Numbered from the stretch's first letter, positions 41,124 to 49,971 are shown. The stretch is 58,857 bases of DNA from Flavonifractor sp. An92 (GCF_002159175.1 NZ_NFGZ01000018.1:1-58857), one strand, 5' to 3'. Numbers and translations: made by a program. The notes: generated by a model from the sequence alone, not told the origin.

Positions 41124-42731
41124 TTAGAACCGGGCGCCGCCGAACTCGGCCAGCTTGAGGTCCTTGTTCCGGTCCTCCACCCACTGGATGGCCCACTGGG
41201 ACCCGAAGAGCAGGAGCTGGTTCCCCTTGTAGTCCTCCACCAGCTTGGTGTCGGTGCCCAGGATCAGGTCCTCCTCCTTCAGCGGCTCGGCGTCCTCGTC
41301 CTCCCGGACGATCCAGCGCAGGTACTCATAGGGCAGGCCCTCCATGTAGAGGTCCACGTTGTACTCGTTTTTCAGGCGGTACTCCAGCACGTCGAACTGG
41401 AGGGTGCCCACCACGCCCACGATGACCTCCTCCATGCCGGAGTAAGGGGTCTTGAAGATCTGGATGGCGCCCTCTTGGGCGATCTGCTCCATGCCCTTCA
41501 GGAACTGCTTGCGCTTCATGGTGTCCAGGGAGCGCACCCGCTTGAAGTGCTCGGGGGCGAAGGTGGGGATGGGATCGAATTTGAACTTCTTGGCGGCGGT
41601 GCAGAGAGTGTCGCCGATGGAGAAGATACCGGGGTCAAAGACGCCGATGATGTCGCCGGCGTAGGCCTCCTCGATGATTTCCCGCTCGGCGGCCATGAGC
41701 TGCTGGGGCCGGGACAGGCGCAGCTTCTTGCCGCCCTGGACGTGATAGACCTCCTTGTCCGCCTCGAACTTGCCGGAGACCACCCGCATGAAGGCGATGC
41801 GGTCCCGGTGGGCCTTGTTCATGTTGGCCTGGATCTTAAAGACGAAGGCGGAGAAGTTGTCGTCCATGGAGTCGATGATCTCGTCCCCGGCCTTCCGGGG
41901 CAGAGGGGCGGTGGTCATCTGGAGGAAGTGCTCCAGGAAGGGCTCCACGCCGAAGTTGGTGAGGGCGGAGCCAAAGAACACGGGAGAGAGCTTGCCGTGG
42001 CGCACCCGGTCCAGGTCGAACTCGGCGGCGGCGCCGTCCAGCAGTTCGATCTCGTCCACCAGCTGCTGGTGGAGGTCCGCGCCGATGAGCCCGTCCAGGT
42101 TGGGGTCGCCCAGCTCCACCTCGGTGGCGGTGGCGGCCTTGGCGCCGCCGTTGGAGGTGAAGTGGATGATCTTCTGGCTGCCGCGGTCATAGACGCCCTT
42201 AAAATCCTTGCCGCAGCCGATGGGCCAGTTCACCGGGTAGGTCTCGATGCCCAGCTCCTTTTCCAGCTCCTCCAGGAGCTCGAAGGAGTCCCGGGCCTCC
42301 CGGTCCATCTTGTTGACAAAGGTAAAGATGGGGATGTCCCGCATGGCGCAGACCTTGAAGAGCTTGCGGGTCTGGGCCTCCACGCCCTTGGCGGCGTCGA
42401 TGACCATGACGGCGCTGTCGGCGGCCATGAGGGTGCGGTAGGTGTCCTCGGAAAAGTCCTGGTGGCCCGGAGTGTCCAGGATGTTGATGCAGTAGCCCTC
42501 GTACTGGAACTGCATGACCGAGGAGGTGACGGAAATGCCGCGCTGCTTCTCGATCTCCATCCAGTCGGAGGTGGCGGCCCGGGTGTTCTTCTTGCCCTTG
42601 ACCTGGCCGGCCTGGGCGATGGCCCCTCCGTAGAGGAGGAACTTTTCGGTCAGAGTGGTCTTGCCGGCGTCGGGGTGGGAGATGATGGCGAACGTCCGGC
42701 GGCGGTTGATCTCAGCTTCATATTTGGACAA
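41124..42731 (-). CDS. prfC: Peptide chain release factor 3
   Basis: A 535-residue translational GTPase that removes RF1/RF2 after termination. It shows 'FAIISHPDAGKTTLTEKFLL' (P-loop), 'DWMEIEKQRGISVTSSVMQF', 'ILDTPGHQDFSEDTYRTL', 'FVNKMDREARD' and the RF3-specific middle 'PVNWPIGCGKDFKGVYD'. It starts with TTG at 42731 behind GGAGGTATT. It follows the HAD gene by 59 bases and may be cotranscribed with it. Confidence 0.97.
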   Translation of the reverse strand: MSKYEAEINRRRTFAIISHPDAGKTTLTEKFLLYGGAIAQAGQVKGKKNTRAATSDWMEIEKQRGISVTSSVMQFQYEGYCINILDTPGHQDFSEDTYRTLMAADSAVMVIDAAKGVEAQTRKLFKVCAMRDIPIFTFVNKMDREARDSFELLEELEKELGIETYPVNWPIGCGKDFKGVYDRGSQKIIHFTSNGGAKAATATEVELGDPNLDGLIGADLHQQLVDEIELLDGAAAEFDLDRVRHGKLSPVFFGSALTNFGVEPFLEHFLQMTTAPLPRKAGDEIIDSMDDNFSAFVFKIQANMNKAHRDRIAFMRVVSGKFEADKEVYHVQGGKKLRLSRPQQLMAAEREIIEEAYAGDIIGVFDPGIFSIGDTLCTAAKKFKFDPIPTFAPEHFKRVRSLDTMKRKQFLKGMEQIAQEGAIQIFKTPYSGMEEVIVGVVGTLQFDVLEYRLKNEYNVDLYMEGLPYEYLRWIVREDEDAEPLKEEDLILGTDTKLVEDYKGNQLLLFGSQWAIQWVEDRNKDLKLAEFGGARF

Positions 42732-42790
42732 GGTAATACCTCCTAAGCGATGTGAAACGATGGGTCAAAGTGCCTTCCATGACGCCCCGG

Positions 42791-43432
42791 TCACAAGGGC
42801 CCCATCCGGTCCACCGCCGTGGGGAGGTCGGTGAACCGCTCCACAAAGGGCACGTCATGGTCGATGGTCCCGAAGCCATAGGCCGCGTGGAGGAAGGGCA
42901 CCCCGGCGGAGGAGGCGGCGTTGCAATCCCCCTGGGTGTCCCCCACATAGACCGGAAGCTTCAGGCGGTGGCGCTCCACCAGCAGGGCGATGTTCTCCCC
43001 CTTGGGCTTACCGGTCTCCCCGGGGCAGGTGAAGTCGGTGAAATACTGCCCCAGGCCGGTGACCGCCAGAAAGCCCTCGATGTAGCCGCTCTGGCAGTTG
43101 CTGACGATGAAGAGGGGGCAGCGCGCCGCCAGCTTTTTCAGGGTGTCCTCCACCCCGTCGTAGAGGGTGCCGCCGTGTCTGGCCAGGTAGTCGGCCTGCT
43201 CGGCCGCGCACACCGCCATGACCTCGCTCCGCCGCTCCGGCGTCAGGTCCGGCATGAGCTTGGCGGCGATGTCCTCCAGGAGCATCCCCATGCAGCCCCG
43301 GATCTCCTCCTCAGCAAAGTGCAGGGGCACGCCGCACTTCTCCAGGCCCCGGTTCCAGGCCGTGCAGATGCCCGCCACCGCGTCCCAGAGGGTGCCGTCC
43401 AGGTCAAAGAGGATTCCATCCACGTGTTCCAT
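42791..43432 (-). CDS. HAD-family hydrolase (phosphoglycolate phosphatase-like)
   Basis: A 213-residue haloacid-dehalogenase-type phosphatase. Motif I is 'GILFDLDGTLWDAV' at the N-terminus, motif II 'FIVSNCQSGY', motif III lysine in 'GETGKPKGENIALLVER', and motif IV 'VYVGDTQGDCNAASSAGVPF'. The helical cap between motifs I and II is of the C1 type. The start at 43432 places motif I near the N-terminus as usual. The substrate is not evident; the family includes Gph and beta-phosphoglucomutase relatives. Confidence 0.9.
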   Translation of the reverse strand: MEHVDGILFDLDGTLWDAVAGICTAWNRGLEKCGVPLHFAEEEIRGCMGMLLEDIAAKLMPDLTPERRSEVMAVCAAEQADYLARHGGTLYDGVEDTLKKLAARCPLFIVSNCQSGYIEGFLAVTGLGQYFTDFTCPGETGKPKGENIALLVERHRLKLPVYVGDTQGDCNAASSAGVPFLHAAYGFGTIDHDVPFVERFTDLPTAVDRMGPL

Positions 43433-43535
43433 CGGGGGCTCCGCTCCTTTTCTTCCAAAATGGCGCACCTTCCCGTGCGCACAGTACGTTTTAGTGTATC
43501 ATGTTCCGCCCGGCCACACAAGGGAATTTCTGCGC

Positions 43536-43562
43536 AAAAAAAGCCGGCTTCACCGGCTTTTT
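43536..43562 (-). terminator. Terminator of the PAS-HTH regulator gene
   Basis: On the minus strand GCCGG and CCGGC arms with a 5-base loop are flanked by A and T runs. It lies 20 bases past the regulator stop. Confidence 0.75.
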
Positions 43563-43581
43563 CCTATGGTGTTTCCCGGGC

Positions 43582-44226
43582 TTACTTGATCTCCTTGGCC
43601 TCGTCGATGTAGCTGTACAGCGTGTACTTGGAAATACCGAAGAACTTGCAGACCTTGTCGCCGCTCTTGGTGATGAGGAAGGCGCCCGTGTTGTTGAGGA
43701 ACTGGATGGCCTTGACCTTGTCATCCTTGTTCATCAGGGCCACCGGCTTGCCCACCACCTTGACGCTCTGCTCGATGAGCTCGTCCAGCAGGTCGCTGAC
43801 GTTCCGGGAGATGGCCTCCGGCTCCTGGGTCTCCTGCTCGGTGGAGGTGAACTGCTTCAGGCTGGTCTCCATGGCCAGCATGAGGGTGATGTCGTAGTTG
43901 ATGCCGAAGATGCCCACGGCGTCCCCGTCATCGTCTCGGATGTAGAAGGTGCTGGACTTCAGGATCTTTCCGTCCCGGGTGCGGGTCAGGTAACAGATGT
44001 GGTCCTCCAGCTTGCTGCGGTCGCTGCTCAGGGCCTCCAACACCACGTGGGAGGGGCCATCCCCCACCTTGCGCCCGGTGACATGGCCGTTCTCAATGGC
44101 CACGATGGAGCTGTCGGGGTCGTTGGAGATCAGGTCGTGGACCACCACCTCGCAGTTCGGTCCGAACTGTTTGCTGAGTCCCTTCGCCAATCGAAATAAA
44201 AAGTGAAGTGTCGATGCGTCGAACAT
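43582..44226 (-). CDS. YheO-like PAS / helix-turn-helix regulator
   Basis: A 214-residue regulator. The N-terminal YheO-type PAS domain (about residues 5-115) is recognisable by 'LAKGLSKQFGPNCEVVVHDL' and 'STFYIRDDDGDAVGIFGINYD'. A C-terminal HTH domain (about 155-214) ends with 'FLITKSGDKVCKFFGISKYT' and 'YSYIDEAK'. The start at 44226 has AGGAGG. It is divergent from ssnA, so it is the likely regulator of the purine cluster. PAS domains of this type probably bind a small molecule; a purine intermediate is a natural guess. Confidence 0.88.
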   Translation of the reverse strand: MFDASTLHFLFRLAKGLSKQFGPNCEVVVHDLISNDPDSSIVAIENGHVTGRKVGDGPSHVVLEALSSDRSKLEDHICYLTRTRDGKILKSSTFYIRDDDGDAVGIFGINYDITLMLAMETSLKQFTSTEQETQEPEAISRNVSDLLDELIEQSVKVVGKPVALMNKDDKVKAIQFLNNTGAFLITKSGDKVCKFFGISKYTLYSYIDEAKEIK

Positions 44227-44278
44227 ACTCCGGCCTCCTGCTCCTGTGTGTCGTCTTTCCATTCCATTCGTACCTATC

Positions 44279-44306
44279 ATTGTACCACAAATGTGAACAA
44301 TTACAA
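44279..44306 (-). promoter_or_regulatory. Promoter of the PAS-HTH regulator gene
   Basis: Minus strand TTGTAA, 16-base spacer, TACAAT. The palindromes CACAAATGTG and GGAAAATGTTCC lie in or beside it and may be operators. Confidence 0.5.
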
Positions 44307-44351
44307 GGAAAATGTTCCTGCTAAAAATTTTTTTGGCACTCTAAAAAAGGG

Positions 44352-44380
44352 TTGCTTTTTCCGGTAAACTATGTTATACT
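44352..44380 (+). promoter_or_regulatory. Promoter of the ssnA cluster
   Basis: TTGCTT, 17-base spacer, TATACT, facing the purine genes. It predicts a leader of about 220 bases. Confidence 0.65.
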
Positions 44381-44386
44381 TTCCTC

Positions 44387-44607
44387 ACAAAAGAGGGTTT
44401 GACTGTGCAAATCCACCAAAAATAAATGTATATGGTTGTGGCTGCAACGGAGTGCTCTCGCGCACGGGCTGGATGAACGTCTATTACCCATTTGTTGCGG
44501 CCGTGGCCGCGCTTTTGAAGGGACGCTCGTCGGAAGGATGGGGTCCTTTTTTTGCGCCATGGACACCGGACGTATGCCAAACCATAAAAAGAAGGAGGAC
44601 AACCACC
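44387..44607 (+). other. Long untranslated leader of ssnA
   Basis: About 220 bases lie between the promoter and the ssnA start. It holds a short GC hairpin (GCGGCC/GGCCGC, about 44495-44508) and, near 44535-44553, a weak GGAC/GTCC stem followed by seven T and then GCGCC. This could be an attenuator or riboswitch, but it matches no riboswitch consensus that I recognise (purine, xanthine NMT1, guanidine, Moco were considered). The ssnA frame stays open through it, but the RBS fixes the start at 44608. Confidence 0.4.
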
Positions 44608-45948
44608 ATGCTGCTCGTTGGAAATGGTAAGCTCATCACCCGCAATCCCGCCCTCCCCTATCTGGAGGACGGCGCTGTCGTCATCGACGGCGAAGTCGTC
44701 AAGGAGATCGGCGGTTATGCCGAGCTGAAGGCCAAGTATCCCGACGCAGAATTTGTGGACGCCAAGGGCGGCGTCATCATGCCCGGTCTCATCAACGTCC
44801 ACACCCACATCTATTCCGGTCTGGCCCGCGGCCTTTCCATCAACGGCTTCAACCCCACCAACTTCTTTGAGGTTCTGGACGGCCAGTGGTGGTACATCGA
44901 CCGCCACCTGACCCTGGACGGCACCAAGGCCTGCGCCTACGCCACCATCCTGGACTGCATCCGGGACGGCGTGACCACCATCTTCGACCACCACGCCTCC
45001 TTCTGTGAGATCCCCGGCTCCCTCTTCGCCATCAAGGACGTGTGCAAGGAGCTGGGCATGCGCGCCAACCTCTGCTACGAGGTCTCCGAGCGCGACGGCA
45101 TGGAGAAGTGCGACCAGGCCATCCAGGAGAACGCCGACTTCGCCAAGTGGGTCAAGGAGCAGGACGACGACATGATCAAGGCCATGTTCGGCGGCCACGC
45201 CCTGTTCACCATCTCCGACAAGACCTTTGAGAAGATGGTCGAGGCCAACGACGGCATGACCGGCTTCCACATCCACGTGGCCGAGGGCATGAACGACGTG
45301 TACGACTCCCTGCAGAACTACGGCTGCCGTCCCATCAACCGCCTGCTGTACAACGGCATCCTGGGCGAGAAGACCATGCTGGGCCACTGCATCCACGTCT
45401 CCCCCGCCGAGATGGACATCATCAAGGAGACCAACACCATGGTCTGCCACAACCCCGAGTCCAACATGGGCAACGCCGTGGGCTGCTCCCCCGTGCTGCA
45501 GCTGTACAACCGGGGCATCCTCATCGGCCTGGGCACCGACGCCTACACCCACGACATGCTGGAGAGCCTGAAGGTCCTGCTGCCCATGCAGCGCCACAAC
45601 GTCTGTCAGCCCAACGTGGGCTGGTGCGAGGCCACTGGCATGCTGTTCCAGAACAACGCCAAGATCTGCTCCCGCTACTTCAAGAAGCCTCTGGGCATCC
45701 TGGCCGAGGGCGCTGCCGCCGACGTGATCGTCATGGACTACAAGCCCTTCACCCCCTTCTCCGACGCCAACATCGACGGCCACATGCTCTTCGGCATGAT
45801 GGGCAAGAACTGCCGCACCACCATCATCAACGGCAAGGTCCTCTACAAGGACCGCGAGTTCGTCGGCATCGATGAGGACAAGATCAATGCCTGGTGCATG
45901 GAGCAGTCCAAGAAGCTCTGGGGTGAGCTCAACCACTGCACTTACTAA
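44608..45948 (+). CDS. ssnA: SsnA, putative aminohydrolase of the selenium/purine cluster
   Basis: A 446-residue amidohydrolase-superfamily enzyme related to guanine and chlorohydrolase-type deaminases. Metal ligands are in 'MPGLINVHTHIYSGLARG' (His65, His67), 'HIHVAEG', 'LGHCIHVSP' and 'IGLGTDAYTHD'. A helical N-terminal strand region and C-terminal 'GKNCRTTIINGKVLY' complete the urease-like barrel setting. SsnA occurs with YgfK and selenium-dependent hydroxylases in bacteria that break down purines without oxygen. AAGGAGG lies upstream of the ATG. The last 72 bases of the gene recur 200 bases downstream. Confidence 0.95.
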   Translation: MLLVGNGKLITRNPALPYLEDGAVVIDGEVVKEIGGYAELKAKYPDAEFVDAKGGVIMPGLINVHTHIYSGLARGLSINGFNPTNFFEVLDGQWWYIDRHLTLDGTKACAYATILDCIRDGVTTIFDHHASFCEIPGSLFAIKDVCKELGMRANLCYEVSERDGMEKCDQAIQENADFAKWVKEQDDDMIKAMFGGHALFTISDKTFEKMVEANDGMTGFHIHVAEGMNDVYDSLQNYGCRPINRLLYNGILGEKTMLGHCIHVSPAEMDIIKETNTMVCHNPESNMGNAVGCSPVLQLYNRGILIGLGTDAYTHDMLESLKVLLPMQRHNVCQPNVGWCEATGMLFQNNAKICSRYFKKPLGILAEGAAADVIVMDYKPFTPFSDANIDGHMLFGMMGKNCRTTIINGKVLYKDREFVGIDEDKINAWCMEQSKKLWGELNHCTY

Positions 45949-45950
45949 GA
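45879..45950 (+). repeat. 72-base direct repeat, copy 1 (3' end of ssnA)
   Basis: It covers the last 23 codons and stop of ssnA, from CAAGATCAA to CTTACTAAGA. It is the functional copy, in frame. Confidence 0.9.
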
Positions 45951-46078
45951 GACAACGCCCATTGAGCTTGTCCTCACCAAGCGTTTTGCCCTCGGGCAAA
46001 ACCTTGATGCCGGGGCGATTCATTCGCCCCGCGCAGATCAAGGATCGGGGTCCCCGCACGGCGTAAGCCGGGTGGGGC
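45951..46078 (+). other. Structured 128-base block between the two ssnA ends
   Basis: Four hairpins follow one another: GCTTG..CAAGC (loop 7), GTTTTGCCC..GGGCAAAAC (loop 2), GGGGCGA..TCGCCCC (loop 5), and CCCCGCACGGC..GCCGGGTGGGG with a GTAA (GNRA-type) loop and one mismatch. There is no open frame of note. The flanking 72-base duplication suggests that it arrived with or caused a rearrangement. I recognise no named RNA or element; a small mobile repeat or structured mRNA element is possible. Confidence 0.55.
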
Positions 46079-46150
46079 CAAGATCAACGCCTGGTGCATG
46101 GAGCAGTCCAAGAAGCTCTGGGGTGAGCTCAACCACTGCACTTACTAAGA
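46079..46150 (+). pseudogene. 72-base direct repeat, copy 2 (displaced ssnA 3' end)
   Basis: It is identical to 45879-45950 except for one base (AAC for AAT, synonymous). It encodes the last residues of SsnA with stop but has no start and no upstream gene, so it is a remnant. It lies 109 bases before ygfK. Confidence 0.85.
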
Positions 46151-46259
46151 ACGAGATCCGGCGGAGCGGCCGGAAAGGCCGCTCCCCATTCCCCCTTTTT
46201 CAGCCCCAAGCCCCAATTTTTCCGCTATCTGAGTGAACGTAATACAGGAGGTAATTCTT

Positions 46260-49256
46260 ATGAGCGATATCATGCGCCCCATGCCGTTCTCCCATCTGAT
46301 GAACTGGATCCTGAGCGAGTATCATAACCAGGGTTCCATCTTCGGCGTGTCCAAGCTGGTCAAGCACACCAACGGCCAGGCCCTGCCCATTTTCAAGGAG
46401 AAGATCGAGTCCCCCTACGGCCCCGCCGCCGGCCCCCACACCCAGCTGGCCCAGAACATCGTGGCCGCTTACGCCGCCGGCAGCCGCTTCTTCGAGGTCA
46501 AGACCGTTCAGGTCATGGACGGCGACGAGCTCTCCAAGTGCGTGAACAAGCCCTGCATCACCGCTGCCGACGAGTGCTACAACTGCGAGTGGTCCACCGA
46601 GCTGTACGTGCCCCAGGCCTTTGCCGAGTACGTGAAGGCGTGGTTCGCCTGTAAGCTGCTGGCCAAGGAGCTGGGCCTGGGCGATCCCGACGGCTTCGTG
46701 TTCAACATGAGCGTGGGCTACGATCTCGCCGGCATCAAGAGCGAGAAGGTGGGCAAGTACATCGAGGGAATGAAGGACGCCTCCCAGACCGAGGTCTGGA
46801 AGGAGTGCATGGACTGGGCGCTGGCCAACCTGGACCGCTTCCAGAACGTGGACGAGGCCTATGTCAAGGCCATCTCCCCCAAGGTGTCCGACTCCATCAC
46901 CGAGTCCACCCTCCACGGCTGCCCCCCCGATGAGATCGAGCGCATCGCCACCTACCTCATCACCGAGAAGGGCCTGAACACCTACATCAAGTGCAACCCC
47001 ACCCTGCTGGGCTATGAGTTTGCCCGCAAGACCCTGGACGGCCTGGGCTTCGACTACATCGCCTTTGACGACCACCACTTCGTGGAGGACCTGCAGTGGG
47101 CCGACGCCATCCCCATGTTCAACCGTCTGCTGAAGCTGACCGCCGAGCGCGGCCTGGAGTTCGGCGTGAAGATCACCAACACCTTCCCCGTGGACGTGAA
47201 GGCCGGGGAGCTCCCCAGCGAGGAGATGTACATGTCCGGCCGCTCCCTGTATCCCCTGTCCCTGTCCCTGGCCGGGATGCTCACCAAGGAGTTCGACGGC
47301 AAGCTGCGCATCTCCTACTCCGGCGGCGCCGACTACCACTCCATCGGCAAGCTCTTTGACGCCGGCATCTGGCCCATCACCATGGCCACCAACATGCTCA
47401 AGCCCGGCGGCTATCAGCGCATGAGCCAGATCGGCGAGCTGCTGATGGACTGCGGCAGCGCCGCCTGGACCGGCGTGGACACCGGCAAGATGGAGGCCCT
47501 GGTGAAGGAGTTCGTCACCGACGCCCACTTCCAGAAGCCCATGAAGCCCCTGCCCAGCCGCAAGATGGACAAGAAGGTGCCTCTCATCGACTGCTTCGAG
47601 GCCCCCTGCCGCAACGGCTGCCCCATTTCCCAGGACATCCCCGCCTACCTCATGCGGGTCAACGCCGGCAAGTTCGAGGAGGCCCTGGAGATCATCACCC
47701 ACCGCAACGCCCTGCCCTTCATCACCGGCACCATCTGCTCCCACCGCTGCCAGGACAAGTGCATGCGCAACGCCTATGATGAGAGCGTTTACATCCGCAC
47801 CCAGAAGCTGAAGGCGGCCGAGGGCGGCTTCGACGCCCTGCTGCCCAAGCTGAAGCCCGCCGCCCCCGTGGCTGGCAAGAAGGTCGCCGTCATCGGCGGT
47901 GGCCCCGCCGGTATGTCCGCCGCTTACTTCCTGGGCCGCTCCGGCGTGGACGTCACCGTCTTTGAGCGCAAGGACTCCCTGGGCGGCATCGTGCGCCACG
48001 TCATCCCCGCCTTCCGCATCAGCGACGACGCCATCGACAACGATGTGAAGCTGATGAACGCCATGGGCGCCAAGGTGGAGCTGAACCACGAGGTCAAGAG
48101 CGTGCAGGAGCTCTTCGATCAGGGCTACACCCACGTCATCCTGGCCACCGGCGCCTGGAACAAGGGCAGCGCCGGCCTGGAGTATGGCGAAGAGATGAAC
48201 GTCATCGAGTTCCTGGAGAAGGCCAAGAAGGCCCCCGAGAGCCTGGACCTGGGCAAGAACGTGGTGGTCATCGGCGGCGGCAACACCGCTATGGACGCCG
48301 CCCGCGCCGCCAAGCGCATCCCCGGCGTGGAGAAGGTCTCCCTGGTCTACCGCCGCACCAAGCGCTACATGCCCGCCGACCAGGAGGAGCTGGAGCTGGC
48401 TCTGGAGGACGGCGTGGAGTTCTGTGAGCTGCTCGCCCCCGTGGGCGTGAAGGACGGCGTCCTCACCTGCCACCAGATGGAGCTGGGCGCTCCCGATGCT
48501 TCCGGCCGCCGCACCCCCGTGGACACCGGCAAGGTCGTGGAGGTCCCCGCCTGCACCGTCATCACCGCCGTGGGCGAGAAGGTGGACACCGCTCTGTACA
48601 CCGCCAACGGCCTGGAGGTGGACAACCGCGGCAAGGCCGTGGTGAATGCCGACACCCTGGAGTCCAGCGTGAAGAACGTGTTCGTCATCGGTGACGGCCA
48701 GAAGGGCCCCGGCACCGTGGTCGAGGCCATTGCCGGCGCCACCAAGGCCGCCATGGCCATCCAGCCCTTCGAGCTGGACAAGTACGTCGAGAAGAACGTC
48801 AACCCCGACTATCAGGCCCCCCTGGCCAAGCGCGGCGAGCTGTGCGACGACTGCAAGAACTGCTCCGAGATCCGCTGCCTGGGCTGCGCCACCGTCTGCG
48901 AGACCTGCACCGAGGTCTGCCCCAACCGCGCCAACGTGGCCATCTGGGTCCCCGGCAAGCGCATGCGCCAGATCATCCACGTGGACGGCATGTGCAACGA
49001 GTGCGGCAACTGCGGCACCTTCTGCCCCTACGACTCCCGTCCCTACAAGGATAAGTTCACCCTGTTCTGGAGCGAGGAGGACTTCGCCAACAGCGAGAAC
49101 GAGGGCTTCCTGCGCCTGGACGGCGGCCTGACCCGGGTGCGCCTGGGCGGCCAGGTCAAGGAGTACAACGTGGACGACGCCAACTGCGGCCTCTACGAGG
49201 ACCTGCGCAAGCTCATCTGCGCCGTGTACGCCAACTACGCCTACCTGCTGAAGTAA
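46260..49256 (+). CDS. ygfK: YgfK, putative selenate reductase-type FAD/Fe-S subunit
   Basis: A 998-residue multidomain redox protein. The first ~420 residues form a dihydroorotate-dehydrogenase-like barrel ('YGPAAGPHTQLAQNIVAAYA', 'CPPDEIERI'). A cysteine-rich segment at about 445-510 ('APCRNGCPISQDIPAYL', 'ICSHRCQDKCMRN') precedes an FAD/NAD-binding half like glutamate synthase small subunit ('KVAVIGGGPAGMSAAYFLGR', about 542). The C-terminus (about 860-930) has many Cys in ferredoxin-type motifs ('CNECGNCGTFCPYDS'). Once proposed as selenate reductase, it is now associated with anaerobic purine breakdown clusters. AGGAGG lies 8 bases before the ATG. Confidence 0.96.
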   Translation: MSDIMRPMPFSHLMNWILSEYHNQGSIFGVSKLVKHTNGQALPIFKEKIESPYGPAAGPHTQLAQNIVAAYAAGSRFFEVKTVQVMDGDELSKCVNKPCITAADECYNCEWSTELYVPQAFAEYVKAWFACKLLAKELGLGDPDGFVFNMSVGYDLAGIKSEKVGKYIEGMKDASQTEVWKECMDWALANLDRFQNVDEAYVKAISPKVSDSITESTLHGCPPDEIERIATYLITEKGLNTYIKCNPTLLGYEFARKTLDGLGFDYIAFDDHHFVEDLQWADAIPMFNRLLKLTAERGLEFGVKITNTFPVDVKAGELPSEEMYMSGRSLYPLSLSLAGMLTKEFDGKLRISYSGGADYHSIGKLFDAGIWPITMATNMLKPGGYQRMSQIGELLMDCGSAAWTGVDTGKMEALVKEFVTDAHFQKPMKPLPSRKMDKKVPLIDCFEAPCRNGCPISQDIPAYLMRVNAGKFEEALEIITHRNALPFITGTICSHRCQDKCMRNAYDESVYIRTQKLKAAEGGFDALLPKLKPAAPVAGKKVAVIGGGPAGMSAAYFLGRSGVDVTVFERKDSLGGIVRHVIPAFRISDDAIDNDVKLMNAMGAKVELNHEVKSVQELFDQGYTHVILATGAWNKGSAGLEYGEEMNVIEFLEKAKKAPESLDLGKNVVVIGGGNTAMDAARAAKRIPGVEKVSLVYRRTKRYMPADQEELELALEDGVEFCELLAPVGVKDGVLTCHQMELGAPDASGRRTPVDTGKVVEVPACTVITAVGEKVDTALYTANGLEVDNRGKAVVNADTLESSVKNVFVIGDGQKGPGTVVEAIAGATKAAMAIQPFELDKYVEKNVNPDYQAPLAKRGELCDDCKNCSEIRCLGCATVCETCTEVCPNRANVAIWVPGKRMRQIIHVDGMCNECGNCGTFCPYDSRPYKDKFTLFWSEEDFANSENEGFLRLDGGLTRVRLGGQVKEYNVDDANCGLYEDLRKLICAVYANYAYLLK

Positions 49257-49293
49257 TCAATTTGACCGGTTAGCCCGCCCTCCCCGCGGCGCC

Positions 49294-49332
49294 GCGCAAA
49301 GCCTCGGCCTGAGTGCCTGAGGCTTTGTGCGC
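49294..49332 (+). other. Hairpin in the ygfK-ferredoxin gap
   Basis: Arms GCGCAAAGCCTC and GAGGCTTTGTGCGC with a loop of about 12 bases. No T-run follows, so it is not a clear terminator. A second GC hairpin (GGGAGCGG..CCGCTCCC) lies at about 49375-49404, just before the RBS region. They may mark mRNA processing or a stability boundary within the operon. Confidence 0.55.
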
Positions 49333-49422
49333 GTGCCGTGGGGCATGGGCGTTCCATCCCTCCTGAAATTGCGGGGGAGCGGGGCCGCCCCAGCCGCCGC
49401 TCCCAGGAAAGGACGAACCCAA

Positions 49423-49971
49423 ATGGCTGTTACCACTCAAAAGATCGCCGTGGTGTTCTGCACCGGCGGCGACCGCGCCAACCGCCGCACCGAGGCCAGT
49501 ACCCTGGGCCTGGACTGCCGCCGGGCCGCCGAGGCCTTCCCCGAGGGCCTGCTGGAGTGCGGCCAGGGCTGCCTGGGTCTGGGCACCTGCGTGGACGCCT
49601 GCCCCCTGGAAGCCATCCACATCGGCCCCCACGGCGCCGCCGTGGTGGACCGGGAGCGCTGCGTGGGCTGCGGCGTGTGCGTCGGAGTCTGCCCCCGGAA
49701 GGTCATCCACCTGGTGGACGCCTCTACCACCATCCTGCCCCGCTGCTCCAATCAGGATGCCGGCCCCGTGGCCCGCAAGGCCTGTGATGTGAGCTGCATC
49801 GCCTGCCGGATCTGCGAAAAGAACTGCCCCGCCGACGCCATCTCCATGGTGGATAACCACGCGGCCATCGACCCCGAGCGCTGCATTTCCTGCGGCATGT
49901 GCGCCGTGAAGTGCCCCCGGGGCGTGATCGTGGACGCCGACGGTACTTTCACCGTTTCTGACTTTTCATAA
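49423..49971 (+). CDS. RnfB-like polyferredoxin
   Basis: A 182-residue iron-sulfur protein with many cysteines in three to four 4Fe-4S motifs: 'CGQGCLGLGTCVDACP', 'CVGCGVCVGVCPRK', 'CIACRICEKNCPAD' and 'CISCGMCAVKCPRG'. The N-terminal part ('VVFCTGGDRAN') resembles the RnfB cluster-binding region but lacks its membrane helix, so it is soluble. It starts 166 bases after ygfK and ends 19 bases before the hydroxylase gene, so it probably carries electrons between YgfK and the molybdenum hydroxylase. The exact partner is inferred. Confidence 0.9.
   Translation: MAVTTQKIAVVFCTGGDRANRRTEASTLGLDCRRAAEAFPEGLLECGQGCLGLGTCVDACPLEAIHIGPHGAAVVDRERCVGCGVCVGVCPRKVIHLVDASTTILPRCSNQDAGPVARKACDVSCIACRICEKNCPADAISMVDNHAAIDPERCISCGMCAVKCPRGVIVDADGTFTVSDFS

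Noticed and set aside
44426-44476. Short leader open frame (16 codons) upstream of ssnA
   Set aside because: No ribosome-binding site, and no run of regulatory codons to suggest attenuation.
44281-44607. Known purine, xanthine (NMT1), guanidine or molybdenum-cofactor riboswitch before ssnA
   Set aside because: The conserved core sequences of these classes are not present, so the leader is left as unexplained.
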